A stretch of 64,000 bases of DNA from Pseudonocardia alaniniphila (GCF_022524485.1 NZ_JAKXMK010000016.1:124001-188000), one strand, 5' to 3'. Positions 24,537-36,236 are shown, numbered from the stretch's first letter. Translations and numbers: made by a program. Notes: generated by a model from the letters alone, not told the origin.

Positions 24537-26045
24537 TCAGGCCGGAACGGGCCAGTCGCTCACCGGTTCGTTGGCCGCTGAGGAGTCCAGGTAGCGCTGG
24601 AGCATGCCGCGCAGCGCCGTGTGCCGGTCGGCACCGCGGGCCTCCAGCGCCGCCACGGTGTCGAGCTGCCAGGCTGCCCCGGTGCGCCGGTTGAGGCAGC
24701 GCCGCTCGATCACCGAGAGATAGCGATCGCTCACCTCGGCGGAGACGCCCCAGCGGCGCAGCCCCTGGGCGGCCTGCGGAAGCAGCTTGCGCAGAACGAG
24801 CTCGTCGGGACGGATCCAGCCGCTGCCCGGCCAGTAGAGCGGGCCTTCCATGCCGTGCCGCGCAGCGGTGGTGAAGTTCTCCTCGGCGGCCTCGAAGGAC
24901 ATCGAGCTCCACAGTGGCCGCTCGGCCTCTACGAGCTCACGCAGCAGCCCGTAGAAGAACAACGCGTTGGCCACCATGTCGATCGGGGTCGGCCCGGCCG
25001 GCAGTACGCGGTTCTCGATTCGGACGTGCGGCATCCCGTCGGCGACGTCGTACACGGGCCGGTTCCAGCGCCAGATGGTGCCGTTGTGCAGCCGCAGCTC
25101 GTCGAGGCCGGGTACGTGACCGTCGTGCAGCTCGGCCATCGGGTCGGTGTCCTCGGTGACGGGCATCAGCGCGGGGAAGTACCGCCCGTTCTCCGAGAAC
25201 AGGTCGAGGATCGAGGTGATCCAGCGCTCGCCGAACCACACCCTCGGCCGCACGCCCTGGTTGCGCAGCTCGGGCGTGCGCACATCGCAGGACTGCTCGA
25301 ACAGCGGGACCCGGGTCTCGGCCCACAACCGGGATCCGAGCAGAAACGGGGAGTTGGCGGCGACGGCGAGCTGCACGCCTGCCAGGCACTGCGCGGCGTT
25401 CCAGTACCCGGCGAACGCGTCGGGGTGGACCTGCAGGTGCAGCTGCATGGAGGTGCAGGCCGCCTCGGGGGCGATGGAGTCGAAGTCGGCGGTGAGGTGC
25501 TCGGGCTCCACCCCGTGCTTGCCCGACGGGTCGTCGCCTGCGATGTCGAGCCGGATCGGCTCGCCCCTGGCGTTGAGCATCTGCTCGTTGAGCATCTCGT
25601 AGCGCTGGTCGGGCGACAGGGCGTCGGGAACGAGGTGGCGGCGTTCCAGGGTGGGGAGGATGCCGATGACGGCCAGGAGGGCGCCGCAGTCCCGTGCTTT
25701 CGCCCTCGCGACGGCGAGTTCGTCGAGGAGCTGGTGCTCCAGGTGGCGCCACTGGTCGCCGGGGAGCGGCCGGGGAGGCAGGTTCAGCTCGAGGTTCCAG
25801 CGGCCGAGCTCGGACTGGAACTCCGACGACCCGATCGCGTCCAGCACGTCGGCGCCGGTCAGGGATGGTTCGAAGTCGCGGCCGACGAGGTTGAGCTCCA
25901 CCTCGATCCCCGTCATCGGCTCGTCACGGGCGAACGGGTGCTCCCGCAGCATCAGGGCGAGGACATCGAGGCAGCGTTGCACTTTCGCCCGGTACTGCTG
26001 TCTGTCCCGTCGACTGAACGTTCGCCGGTCGACGTCCTGGCCCAT
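24537..26045 (-). CDS. Glutamate-cysteine ligase family 2 (GCS2) protein
   Basis: A 502-residue member of the GCS2/carboxylate-amine ligase family. Seen: GIEVELNLV near residue 46 (the G-x-E-x-E nucleotide/metal strand), ELGRWNLELNLPPRPL, a TSMQLHLQVHPDAF strand (about 205), and HVRIENRVLPAGPTPIDM (about 342). These are the typical active-site strands of the glutamine-synthetase-like ligase fold. The ATG at 26045 follows AGGAGG. Actinobacteria make mycothiol rather than glutathione, so the product is probably not glutathione; the long actinobacterial subgroup has no proven substrate that I can name. It is divergent from an rRNA/tRNA methyltransferase. Confidence 0.8.
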   Translation of the reverse strand: MGQDVDRRTFSRRDRQQYRAKVQRCLDVLALMLREHPFARDEPMTGIEVELNLVGRDFEPSLTGADVLDAIGSSEFQSELGRWNLELNLPPRPLPGDQWRHLEHQLLDELAVARAKARDCGALLAVIGILPTLERRHLVPDALSPDQRYEMLNEQMLNARGEPIRLDIAGDDPSGKHGVEPEHLTADFDSIAPEAACTSMQLHLQVHPDAFAGYWNAAQCLAGVQLAVAANSPFLLGSRLWAETRVPLFEQSCDVRTPELRNQGVRPRVWFGERWITSILDLFSENGRYFPALMPVTEDTDPMAELHDGHVPGLDELRLHNGTIWRWNRPVYDVADGMPHVRIENRVLPAGPTPIDMVANALFFYGLLRELVEAERPLWSSMSFEAAEENFTTAARHGMEGPLYWPGSGWIRPDELVLRKLLPQAAQGLRRWGVSAEVSDRYLSVIERRCLNRRTGAAWQLDTVAALEARGADRHTALRGMLQRYLDSSAANEPVSDWPVPA

Positions 26046-26220
26046 GCGTGCGGTGCCTCCTGCCCCCGGGCCGAGCCGGAGTGTCTCGATGCTCGGACCG
26101 AGCAGTCCTCGGGCGGCGGGCGCCTCCGGGCGGTTGTCAACCGTGACACGGTGGGTGAACCCGCCGCTACGGCCGACCGGATGACGGAGCCGACACGCCG
26201 CGGCTGGGACGATTCGGAGC

Positions 26221-27033
26221 GTGGCGACCATCATCACTCTCGACGATCCGGGTGACCCACGGGCGGATGACTACCGGGACCTCACGTCCGCCGACCGGCG
26301 CCCGGACCGGCCGGGAGGCCGCGGCCTCGTGATCGCCGAAGGGGTGGTCGTGGTGCGGCGCATGATCGACTCGCCGTACCCGGTGCGCTCGCTGCTGGGC
26401 GTGCGGCGGCGGATCGACGAGCTCGCAACCGATCTTGCCGGGCTGGCGGTGCCTGCCTACGCCACCGACGCCCCGACGATGGCCGAGGTCGTCGGTTTCC
26501 ATCTCAACCGGGGGGTGCTCGCGGTGGCGGATCGGGCGGCGCCGCCCGATCCGGCGGCGCTGGTGCGCGACGCACGTCTCGTGGCGGTGCTCGAAGGTGT
26601 GAACGACCACGAGAACCTCGGCGCCCTGTTCCGCAACGCGGCGGCGCTCGGAGTCGACGCGGTGCTGCTCGGGCCGCGCTGCTCCGACCCGCTCTACCGG
26701 CGCAGCGTGCGCGTCTCGATGGGACACGTCCTGCGGGTGCCGTTCACCGAGCTGCCCGGCCCCTGGCCTGCGTCGCTCGACGTGCTGCGGGCTGCGGGCC
26801 TGCGGGTGGCCGCGTTGACACCGGCAGCCGACGCCGTGCCGATCACGGCATCGGGGCTGCAGGGAGAGCGCGTCGCGCTGCTGCTCGGCGCGGAGGGCCC
26901 TGGTCTCTCGGACGAGGCGCTCGCCGCGGCTGATCTGCGGGTCCGGATCCCGATGGCCACCGGGGTGGACTCCCTGAACGTCGCTACCGCGGCCGCCGTC
27001 GCCTTCCACGCCGTGGGATCAGTCGTAGGGTGA
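26221..27033 (+). CDS. TrmH/SpoU-family RNA 2'-O-methyltransferase (Rv0881-like)
   Basis: A 270-residue SPOUT methyltransferase that adds a methyl group to ribose 2'-OH in rRNA or tRNA using SAM. The three SpoU motifs are present: NDHENLGALFRNAAALG (about 137-153), LLGAEGPGLSD (about 222) and RIPMATGVDSLNVATAAAV (about 241-259), which form the trefoil knot. An N-terminal substrate-recognition domain of about 100 residues precedes it. GTG start. The DUF2537 gene follows four bases later, as in mycobacteria (Rv0881-Rv0882). The RNA target is unknown. Confidence 0.9.
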   Translation: MATIITLDDPGDPRADDYRDLTSADRRPDRPGGRGLVIAEGVVVVRRMIDSPYPVRSLLGVRRRIDELATDLAGLAVPAYATDAPTMAEVVGFHLNRGVLAVADRAAPPDPAALVRDARLVAVLEGVNDHENLGALFRNAAALGVDAVLLGPRCSDPLYRRSVRVSMGHVLRVPFTELPGPWPASLDVLRAAGLRVAALTPAADAVPITASGLQGERVALLLGAEGPGLSDEALAAADLRVRIPMATGVDSLNVATAAAVAFHAVGSVVG

Positions 27034-27037
27034 GGCC

Positions 27038-27595
27038 GTGGAGCTCGTCGCGGGGGGCCGGGTCGTACTCGGGGAACGACAACCGGGCGACCCTGCGTTG
27101 CCACGCGATCTGCAGGAGGCGCTGCGGGAGTGGGCGGCGTTCGCGGTGTCGGTGACGCGCTCCGGTGGCCCACGCGAGCTCGAGCTTCTGCAACGACGCG
27201 GGCGTCAGCTGGCGTCGCGCGTGGCCGACCACCTCGGCCGCTCCGTGGAGTTCACCGATCCGATCACCGGGGAGGTCGAGTCGATCCAGGTGGGTTCCAC
27301 CGGCCCGATCCCGCGGACGTCGGGCGAGCCGACCGGACCGACGCCCTGGGCCACGGGACTCGCCGTCTCCGCGTTCTTCGCGGTGCTCATCGCGTTCGCC
27401 GACATCGCGCTCAGCCGCGCGTTCGCCGAGGCGTTCGGCCTGCTGTGGGTGCCGGCCAACCTGCTCGTCGGGCTCGGCCTGGCCCCGTCGCTCTACCTGC
27501 TGCGGGCCACGCCGTTCTGGCGCTGGCCGGCGACGGGCGCGGCGGCAGGCCTGGTGGCGGCGTGGCTCGTGCTGCTGCTGGGGCTGCTGGGCTGA
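27038..27595 (+). CDS. DUF2537 family membrane protein
   Basis: A 185-residue protein with a soluble N-terminal half and three to four C-terminal membrane segments (about 105-180, with LAVSAFFAVLIAFADIAL and GAAAGLVAAWLVLLLGLLG). Length and topology match DUF2537. GTG start four bases after trmH, so likely co-transcribed. The neighbouring convergent gene is sepH, the same order as Rv0882-Rv0883c. Function unknown. Confidence 0.8.
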   Translation: MELVAGGRVVLGERQPGDPALPRDLQEALREWAAFAVSVTRSGGPRELELLQRRGRQLASRVADHLGRSVEFTDPITGEVESIQVGSTGPIPRTSGEPTGPTPWATGLAVSAFFAVLIAFADIALSRAFAEAFGLLWVPANLLVGLGLAPSLYLLRATPFWRWPATGAAAGLVAAWLVLLLGLLG

Positions 27596-27606
27596 ACGGC
27601 CGGCGG

Positions 27607-28680
27607 TCAGCGCTGGCCGCGCACTCCCAGGAGGACCTCGTCCCAGGACGGCATCACCGGCTTGCCCTTCTTGGTGCGCCGGTTCGTGGTGGGCGCCTCG
27701 GGCGCGGGCTGGCTCGCGGCCGGTTCCTCGGCCACGGGCTGCTCGGCGGCAGGCTCGGCCACCGGCTTCTCGGACCGCGGGGGCGCAGCAGGCTGCTCGC
27801 GCTTCGCAGCCGGGGCAGCCGGGGCGGGAGTGGTGCGGGGCTCGGCCGGTGGCTGGCGTTGAGCCGGCGGCGCGGCCCGGCGAGGCTCGGGCGCGGGGCG
27901 AGCGACCGGGCGCTCCGCCGCGCGTGACGTCTCGGAAGCGGTGTGGTCGCGGCCGCTGTCGATGCGCCCGCTGGCGCGCACGGTGTCGGAGGCGGCTGCG
28001 CGCAGCTCCTCGGTGTGGTCGGGCGCGGGCGGCTCCGGGATCTCCTCGGTGCGGCCGAGCTCGATGACCGGTCCGACGGTGCGCAGCGGCCGTGCCGGCA
28101 ACCCCTCGACCAGGTCGCTGGCGTGCTCGTCCACAGCAGTGACCGTGCCGCCGTTCGCCCCGGGCTGGAACGTCCAGTGCGCGCGATTGTCCGACCGGCC
28201 CGCGCGCCAGGACAGTGCGACGACCCAGCGGCCGTCCTCGCCCTTCCACGAGTCCCACTCGGCCTCGCCGTAGTTCTGGCCGCGCAGCCCGAAGGTGTGG
28301 GCCACGACGTCGCCGAGCATGCGTGTGTCGGGTCCGTCGGCACGCACCGGATGGGCGCGCTGCGCCACCTCCGCCGTGCGCGAACGTTCCAATAGCACCG
28401 GGTACGCGAAGCGTTCGATCTTCTGCAGCGGCACACCTGCGGCCGTGGCGACCTGCTCCACGGATGCTCCGGCACGGATGCGGGCCTGGATCTCGCGAGG
28501 GCGCAACTGACTCTCCAACTCGATCGCGATCTGTCCGAGCCGGGAGAGGTCTCCCCGTGCGGCAGCACGTAACTGCTCATCCGCCGGTACGGTGAAGCGC
28601 TCGTGGCGAACAGGATCCTCGAGAACGACGGAGATCTCACCGCCGCTCTCGGTGATCCCGACGACCCGCAGCGCCCGCAT
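27607..28680 (-). CDS. sepH: Septation protein SepH
   Basis: A 357-residue cytosolic division protein that in Streptomyces and mycobacteria binds FtsZ and promotes Z-ring assembly. The N-terminal DUF3071 domain (about 1-175) begins MRALRVVGITESGGEISVVL and contains a helix-turn-helix-like stretch (IQARIRAGASVEQVATAAGV, about 85-105). The rest is a long Pro/Ala/Glu-rich disordered tail with a short conserved C-terminal motif (KGKPVMPSWDEVLLGVRG), as in known SepH proteins. The tail would link FtsZ binding to oligomerisation. Orthologous to Rv0883c in position. Confidence 0.93.
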   Translation of the reverse strand: MRALRVVGITESGGEISVVLEDPVRHERFTVPADEQLRAAARGDLSRLGQIAIELESQLRPREIQARIRAGASVEQVATAAGVPLQKIERFAYPVLLERSRTAEVAQRAHPVRADGPDTRMLGDVVAHTFGLRGQNYGEAEWDSWKGEDGRWVVALSWRAGRSDNRAHWTFQPGANGGTVTAVDEHASDLVEGLPARPLRTVGPVIELGRTEEIPEPPAPDHTEELRAAASDTVRASGRIDSGRDHTASETSRAAERPVARPAPEPRRAAPPAQRQPPAEPRTTPAPAAPAAKREQPAAPPRSEKPVAEPAAEQPVAEEPAASQPAPEAPTTNRRTKKGKPVMPSWDEVLLGVRGQR

Positions 28681-28920
28681 CGACGGCCTCCCCGCTCTCG
28701 TTCTCCCCGTCTGGGTGACGGTAGTTGCCGAATCGCAACCTGAGGTGGAGGCGCGCCGGGCCGGTGCAACGTCGCCTCACGTCGACGCTGCCCCGGTCAG
28801 CGCTTCCCCCCGCGCGCAGCATTGCACGTTTTCGCCTCAGAGGCGCACTGATCCGACATTACGGTTTCGACTACCCAGTGTCACCGGTGGAGATCGAAAC
28901 AGGACGCGACCGGTGGACGG

Positions 28921-31160
<2,240 letters not shown>

Positions 31161-31231
31161 GGCCGAATCCTTACACATGATGGCCATCGGGCCACTTTCG
31201 TCCCGAGTGGGCAGCATTGATCCTTACCGGC

Positions 31232-32503
31232 GTGACCGAACTCAGTACACCGGCGCGCACGCGTCGCATCCATCCCGCCTGGTGGGCCGCGGCCGTCACG
31301 TTCCTGGCGCTGGTCGGCGCCGCGGGTTTCCGGGCCGTCCCCGGCGTGCTGATGGACCCGCTGCACATGGAGTTCGGCTGGTCGATCTCGACGATCTCAC
31401 TCGCCGCCGCCGTCAACATGGCCCTCTACGGGCTGACGGCGCCGTTCGCAGCCGCGCTGATGGAGCGCTTCGGCATCCGTTCCGTGGTCACGGTGGCGCT
31501 GGTCGTGGTGGCAGCCGGCAGCGGGCTCACCGTGTTCATGACAGCGAGCTGGCAGCTCGTGTTGTGCTGGGGCGTGCTCGTCGGGCTGGGCACCGGGTCG
31601 ATGGCACTTGCGCTGGTGGCGACGGTGACCGGACGGTGGTTCGTCGCCCGTCGTGGGCTCGTCTCCGGCGTGCTCACGGCAGGCGGTGCGGCGGGCGGCC
31701 TCGTGTTCCTTCCGCTCGTGTCCCAGCTCGCCGCGGCGTACGGCTGGCGGCCAGCCGCTCTCGTCGTGGCTGCCGCGGCGCTGGCCGTGGCCCCACTCGT
31801 GATGTGGCTGCTGCGTGACCGCCCGCGCGATGTCGGCGTGGTGCCCTACGGCGGCACCGAGGCCGACGACGTGGACCCGGTGCGGTCGGGCGCGGCGCGG
31901 CTGGCAGTGCGGTCGCTGGCCACCGCGGCCAGGACGGGTCCGTTCTGGTACCTCGCGCTGGGGATGATGATCTGCGGCGCTACGACGATGGGGTTGATCC
32001 AGCCGCATTTCATCCCAGCAGCTCACGACCACGGGATGCCGCAGACGACCGCGGCAGGGCTCCTCGCGCTCGTCGGGATCTTCGACGTGGCGGGCACGAT
32101 CGCATCGGGCTGGCTCACCGACCGCGTCAATCCCCGGCTGCTGCTGCTCGCCTACTACGTGCTGCGCGGGCTCTCGTTGCTCGCGCTGCCGTGGCTGTTC
32201 GGGCCCGACATCCAGGCGAACATGGTGGCGTTCATCGTGTTCTACGGGCTCGACTGGGTGGCGACGATCCCGCCCACGATGGCGCTGTGCCGGGAGTTCT
32301 TCGGCGCGTCCGCGCCCGTCGTGTTCGGCTGGGTGTTCGCCTCCCACCAGGTCGGCGCGGCCCTGATGGCGCTCGGCGCGGGGATCGTGCGCGACGAGCT
32401 GGGCGCGTACGACATGGCCTGGTACGTCGGCGGAGCGCTGGCGGTGGTGGCAGGCGTGCTCTCGCTGCTGGTGCGACGGATGCCGTTGCCGGCCCCGGCG
32501 TGA
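31232..32503 (+). CDS. MFS transporter (monocarboxylate/OFA-like)
   Basis: A 423-residue, twelve-helix major-facilitator. The N-terminal GFRAVPGVLMDPLHMEFGWSI, the loop MERFGIRSV and TGRWFVARRGLVSGVLTAG (cytoplasmic after helix 4) resemble oxalate/formate or monocarboxylate transporters. GTG at 31232 within the divergent gap shared with the GlxA-like regulator, which is its likely controller. The C-terminal codons lie inside the shared terminator. Substrate unknown. Confidence 0.85.
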   Translation: MTELSTPARTRRIHPAWWAAAVTFLALVGAAGFRAVPGVLMDPLHMEFGWSISTISLAAAVNMALYGLTAPFAAALMERFGIRSVVTVALVVVAAGSGLTVFMTASWQLVLCWGVLVGLGTGSMALALVATVTGRWFVARRGLVSGVLTAGGAAGGLVFLPLVSQLAAAYGWRPAALVVAAAALAVAPLVMWLLRDRPRDVGVVPYGGTEADDVDPVRSGAARLAVRSLATAARTGPFWYLALGMMICGATTMGLIQPHFIPAAHDHGMPQTTAAGLLALVGIFDVAGTIASGWLTDRVNPRLLLLAYYVLRGLSLLALPWLFGPDIQANMVAFIVFYGLDWVATIPPTMALCREFFGASAPVVFGWVFASHQVGAALMALGAGIVRDELGAYDMAWYVGGALAVVAGVLSLLVRRMPLPAPA

Positions 32504-32514
32504 CCCGGGGCCGG
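32489..32514. terminator. Bidirectional terminator between MFS gene and citA
   Basis: CCGGCCCCGG (32489-32498) pairs with CCGGGGCCGG (32505-32514) around six bases that contain the MFS stop codon. The two genes converge with 19 bases between stops. Confidence 0.75.
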
Positions 32515-32522
32515 CGCGGCCG

Positions 32523-33722
32523 TCAGTCGTGCTTGATCTCGCCCCAGCCCTCGACCTCGGACGGCCTGCGCGGGCCGGGGCCGATGTACTGAGCGGACGG
32601 GCGCACGAGCTTGTTCTCGCGCTTCTGCTCCAGGATGTGCGCCGACCACCCGGCGGTGCGGGCGCTGGTGAACATCGCAGGCATCATGTGCGGCGGCACC
32701 TCGGCGAAGTCGAGGATCACCGCGGCCCAGAACTCCACGTTGGTCTCGATCGGGTGGTCGGGGCGCCGGGAGCGCAGCTCGCTCAGTGCCGCCTGCTCCA
32801 GCGCCACCGCCACCTCGTAACGCGGGGCCTTCAGCTCCTGGCACGTGCGACGGAGCACGCGGGCCCGCGGGTCCTCGGCCCGGTAGACCCGGTGCCCGAA
32901 GCCCATGAGCTTCTCCCTGCGGTCGAGGATGCCCGTGACCAGCGCCTTCGGGTCGCCGGACCGCTCGACCGCCTCGAGCATCGGCAGCACCCGGGCAGGG
33001 GCTCCGCCGTGCAGCGGCCCGGACATCGCCCCGATGGCCCCCGACAGCGACGCTGCGACGTCGGCGCCGGTGGACGCGATGACGCGGGCGGTGAAGGTGG
33101 AGGCGTTCATCCCGTGCTCGGCCGCCGACACCCAGTACGCGTCCACGGCCTTGATGTGCGCCGGGTCCGGCTCGCCGCGCCAGCGCGTCATGAACCGCTC
33201 GGTGATCGTGCTGCATTCGTCGATGCGCGACTGAGGCACCGCAGGAACGCCGATCCCGCGGGCCGACTGGGCCACGTAGGACAGGGCCATCACCGACGCC
33301 CTGGCGAGCTGCTCGCGGGCCTCGTCCTCGGTGATGTCGAGCAGCGGGCGGTAGCCCCAGTACGGAGCCAGCATCGCGAGCGCGGCCTGCACGTCCACGC
33401 GGACGTCACCGGTGTGCACCGGGATGGGGAACGGCTCGGCGGGGGGCAGGCCCGGTCCGAAACGGCCGTCGACGAGCAGTGCCCAGACGTTGCCGAACGT
33501 CACCTTGCCGACGAGATCCTCGATGTCGACGCCGCGGTAGCGCAGGGCACCGCCGTTCTTGTCCGGCTCCGCGATCTCCGTGCGGAAGGCGACGTGGCCT
33601 TCGAGTCCTGGTGTGAATCCCGGCGGCGGCGGGGGTATCTCATGGTCGGCCGTGGCCGGCCCTTTCGAGGCTTCCGCGGTGCCGGAAGGGGTCGTGCCCA
33701 ATGGGATCGGCGCAGTGGTCAC
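32523..33722 (-). CDS. citA: Citrate synthase 2 (CitA type)
   Basis: A 399-residue citrate synthase-fold enzyme condensing acetyl-CoA (or propionyl-CoA) with oxaloacetate. The two His regions are present, AEHGMNAST (about 205) and GFGHRVYRAEDPRA (about 280), as is the GPLHGGAP loop. The third catalytic position, normally NVDF, reads NVEFWAA, with Glu for Asp. The GTG at 33722 follows GAGGAGG. This is the short CitA type (compare Rv0889c); a normal GltA2 is encoded at 37774. Propane growth yields acetone and C3 units, so a broader acyl specificity would be useful, but that is an inference. Confidence 0.88.
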   Translation of the reverse strand: MTTAPIPLGTTPSGTAEASKGPATADHEIPPPPPGFTPGLEGHVAFRTEIAEPDKNGGALRYRGVDIEDLVGKVTFGNVWALLVDGRFGPGLPPAEPFPIPVHTGDVRVDVQAALAMLAPYWGYRPLLDITEDEAREQLARASVMALSYVAQSARGIGVPAVPQSRIDECSTITERFMTRWRGEPDPAHIKAVDAYWVSAAEHGMNASTFTARVIASTGADVAASLSGAIGAMSGPLHGGAPARVLPMLEAVERSGDPKALVTGILDRREKLMGFGHRVYRAEDPRARVLRRTCQELKAPRYEVAVALEQAALSELRSRRPDHPIETNVEFWAAVILDFAEVPPHMMPAMFTSARTAGWSAHILEQKRENKLVRPSAQYIGPGPRRPSEVEGWGEIKHD

Positions 33723-34002
33723 CGCGTCCTCCTCGTCGTGGTGCCCGACAGGGGTCACCGGCCGAAGGCACCGGTGGCGTCGTCGGCCGGGCTTCGCTCG
33801 CCGTCCGGCGGAGTGCGTCCGGGCCGGCGCGCCGATCGCGTCCGTCCGGCACGGTTGACGTGCACGGTCGACGCGATCGCGTCACCTTGCCTTCGGCGAG
33901 CCCACCGAGGCAACGGGCAGACGGTGTTGGATCCGTCACCGGATCTATCGGACCAAACCGCCGGGTCATAGCGTGACCTCGTAGAACCCGGGGAGGCGCG
34001 GC
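33723..34002. promoter_or_regulatory. Divergent citA/pdxH intergenic region with two palindromes
   Basis: A 280-base gap. It contains a perfect 14-bp palindrome GACGCGATCGCGTC (33870-33883) and, closer to pdxH, GATCCG-TCAC-CGGATC (33930-33945). Either may be a regulator site. No ORF with proper codon use was seen. Confidence 0.4.
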
Positions 34003-34653
34003 ATGGCGGAGCAACTGGCGACGATGCGTGTTGATTACGACAGCGCGGAGCTCGACGTCGCCGCGCTGGCGCCGACCTGGCACGAGCAGCTGGCCCGCTG
34101 GCTCGTCGAGGCCGAGGAGGCCGGAATAGCAGAGGCCAACGCGATGGTGCTGGCCACAGCGGGTGCGGACGGCCGTGCGTCGTCGCGGACCGTGCTGTGC
34201 AAGGCCGTGGATCCGCGGGGGGTGGTGTTCTACACCAACTACACCTCGAAGAAGAGCCACGACCTGCGGTTCAGCCGCTACGCCTCGGCCACTTTCCCCT
34301 GGTACACGATGCATCGGCAGGTCCACGTCCGTGGTCCCGTCGAGCTCGTGACGCCGGAGGAGACGCAGAAGTACTGGGCCACGCGGCCGCGCGGGGCGCA
34401 GCTCGGTGCGTGGGCGTCGGCACAGTCCACGGTGGTGCGCGACCGCCGGTCCCTCGACGACGCGCTCGAAGCCGCCACGCGCCGCTTCGCCGACGATGCC
34501 GCGGTGCCGGCGCCACCGCATTGGGGCGGCTGGCGGCTCGCGCCGGAGCAGGTGGAGTTCTGGCAGGGCCGCGCCAACCGGATGCACGACCGGCTGCGCT
34601 TCGAGGTCGACGGTCACGATCGCAGCTGGAGGGTGCGCCGGCTGGCGCCGTGA
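34003..34653 (+). CDS. pdxH: Pyridoxamine 5'-phosphate oxidase
   Basis: A 216-residue FMN enzyme that oxidises PNP or PMP to the cofactor PLP. Features: the N-terminal WLVEAEEAGIAEANAMVLAT strand, FMN/phosphate contacts SSRTVLCKA and YTNYTSKKSHDL (about 66-90), and the C-terminal signature VEFWQGRANRMHDRLRFE (about 185-202). ATG with GGGGAGG upstream. It is divergent from citA. A secure call by length and signatures. Confidence 0.96.
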   Translation: MAEQLATMRVDYDSAELDVAALAPTWHEQLARWLVEAEEAGIAEANAMVLATAGADGRASSRTVLCKAVDPRGVVFYTNYTSKKSHDLRFSRYASATFPWYTMHRQVHVRGPVELVTPEETQKYWATRPRGAQLGAWASAQSTVVRDRRSLDDALEAATRRFADDAAVPAPPHWGGWRLAPEQVEFWQGRANRMHDRLRFEVDGHDRSWRVRRLAP

Positions 34654-34856
34654 CGCCGGCCGCGGGACGCCGGCCACCGTGATCCTCGGCACTCATCGCT
34701 CGCGCGATCCGGGCCCGGCGATCCGCGGACGGCGCTCGTCGTTCGTGGATGCGCAGGTGAAGGTCGCGTTCGGAGCCCGGCCCGAGGGTGGACAGCGGTT
34801 TGTCCGGTTGAGGTGTTGGTCGGAACTCTCGGTACAGAGGTGGTACTCGTATCCGA

Positions 34857-36236
34857 GTGATGCCCGGACCCGACGAACCCACCCGCCCGAGCAGCCTGGG
34901 TCCGGAAGCTCCAACCGGGCGGATCGACACAGGCCCTGACGCGCCGACACGGCGCACCGCCTTCACCACCCAGCGGTTGCGCGTGATCGCCCGTAGCGCG
35001 CTGGCCGACACCCGCCCGCTGCGTACGCCTGCCTACCGGCGCCTCTGGAGTGCCGGTGTGGTCACCGTGGTCGGCTCGCAGTTGTCGGTGGTGGCCGTCC
35101 CCACCCAGATCTACCAGCTCACCAACTCGTCGGCGTACGTCGGGCTGACGGGCGTCTTCGGGCTGGTGCCGCTGGTCGTGTTCGGGCTCTGGGGCGGCGC
35201 CATCGCGGACGTGATGGACCGGCGCGTCCTGCTGCTGGCCTCGGGTGGGGGGATCGCGCTGTCGTCGCTCGCCCTGTGGGTGACAGCGGCGAGCGGCGTC
35301 GGCGGCGTGTGGAGCGTGCTGGTCCTGTTCGCCGTGCAGACCGCGCTCCTCGCCATCAACCAGCCCACCCGCAACGCGGTGATCCCCCGCCTGCTGCCCG
35401 CCGAGCAGCTACCGGCGGCCAACGCGCTCAACATGACGGTGCAGCAGGTCGGCGCCATCGCCGGACCGCTCCTGGCCGGGGTCCTGATCCCGGTCGTGGG
35501 GCTGCCGACGCTCTATCTCATCGACGCCATCGCGCTGCTCGCCACCCTCTGGGCCACCTGGCGGCTCCCCTCGCTCCCGCCGGAGAAGGCGGTCACGCGC
35601 CGCGCCGGGGCCCGCCAGGTCATCGAGGGGTTCCGCTACGTCGCACTGCACAAGGTCCTGCTGGTGTCGTTCCTCATCGACGTCGTCGCCATGGGCTTCG
35701 GGATGCCACGGGTGGTGTTCCCCGAGATGGCGCACACGGTGTTCGGCGACCCGATCGCCGGCGGACCGGCCCTCGGGCTGCTGTTCGCCGCGATACCCAT
35801 AGGCATGGTGGTGGCCGGCCTGTTCTCGGGCTGGCTCACACACGTGCGGCGGCAGGGCGTGGCGGTCACGATCGCGATCTGTACGTGGGGGGTCGGCATC
35901 GCCTTGTTCGGGCTGTCGGGCTCGCTGTGGTTCGCGGTGCTGTTCCTCGCCGTGGCAGGCGCAGGCGACATGGTCAGTTCGGCGTTCCGGAACTCGATGC
36001 TGCAGACGGTGGCCACCGACGACATGCGTGGCCGCATGCAGGGTGTGTTCACCGTGGTGGTGGTCGGCGGCCCGCGGCTCGCGGATCTCTGGCACGGGCC
36101 TGCCGCGGCCGCGGTGGGTCCCTCGGCGGCCGTCGCGGCGGGCGGCTTCGCGACGATCGTGTTCGCGATCGTCGTGGTCGCGGTGTTCCCGGTGTTCTGG
36201 CGTTACCGCGCGCCGGTGGCAGCCGATCGGCCATGA
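34857..36236 (+). CDS. MFS transporter (EntS/enterobactin-exporter-like)
   Basis: An approximately 458-residue, twelve-helix transporter with a polar 50-residue N-terminus. TPAYRRLWSAGVVTVVGSQL, GGAIADVMDRRVLLL and INQPTRNAVIPRLLP are markers of the subfamily that includes the siderophore exporter EntS. Start GTG at 34857 or ATG at 34860; no ribosome site is visible, so it may be leaderless. No siderophore genes are nearby, so export of a siderophore is only one possibility. Confidence 0.82.
   Translation: MMPGPDEPTRPSSLGPEAPTGRIDTGPDAPTRRTAFTTQRLRVIARSALADTRPLRTPAYRRLWSAGVVTVVGSQLSVVAVPTQIYQLTNSSAYVGLTGVFGLVPLVVFGLWGGAIADVMDRRVLLLASGGGIALSSLALWVTAASGVGGVWSVLVLFAVQTALLAINQPTRNAVIPRLLPAEQLPAANALNMTVQQVGAIAGPLLAGVLIPVVGLPTLYLIDAIALLATLWATWRLPSLPPEKAVTRRAGARQVIEGFRYVALHKVLLVSFLIDVVAMGFGMPRVVFPEMAHTVFGDPIAGGPALGLLFAAIPIGMVVAGLFSGWLTHVRRQGVAVTIAICTWGVGIALFGLSGSLWFAVLFLAVAGAGDMVSSAFRNSMLQTVATDDMRGRMQGVFTVVVVGGPRLADLWHGPAAAAVGPSAAVAAGGFATIVFAIVVVAVFPVFWRYRAPVAADRP

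Noticed and set aside
24621-26255. 544-codon open frame antisense to the GCS2-family gene
   Set aside because: A shadow of the real gene: composition is His/Gly/Val/Arg-rich with no motifs.
28882-28915. CACCGGT/ACCGGTG inverted pair as terminator of serC
   Set aside because: Only 7-bp arms around a 20-base loop; too weak to call.
34800-34860. Possible MerR-type or inverted-repeat promoter before the EntS-like gene (GGTAC/GTACT elements)
   Set aside because: The repeats are short and imperfect and no regulator gene is adjacent.
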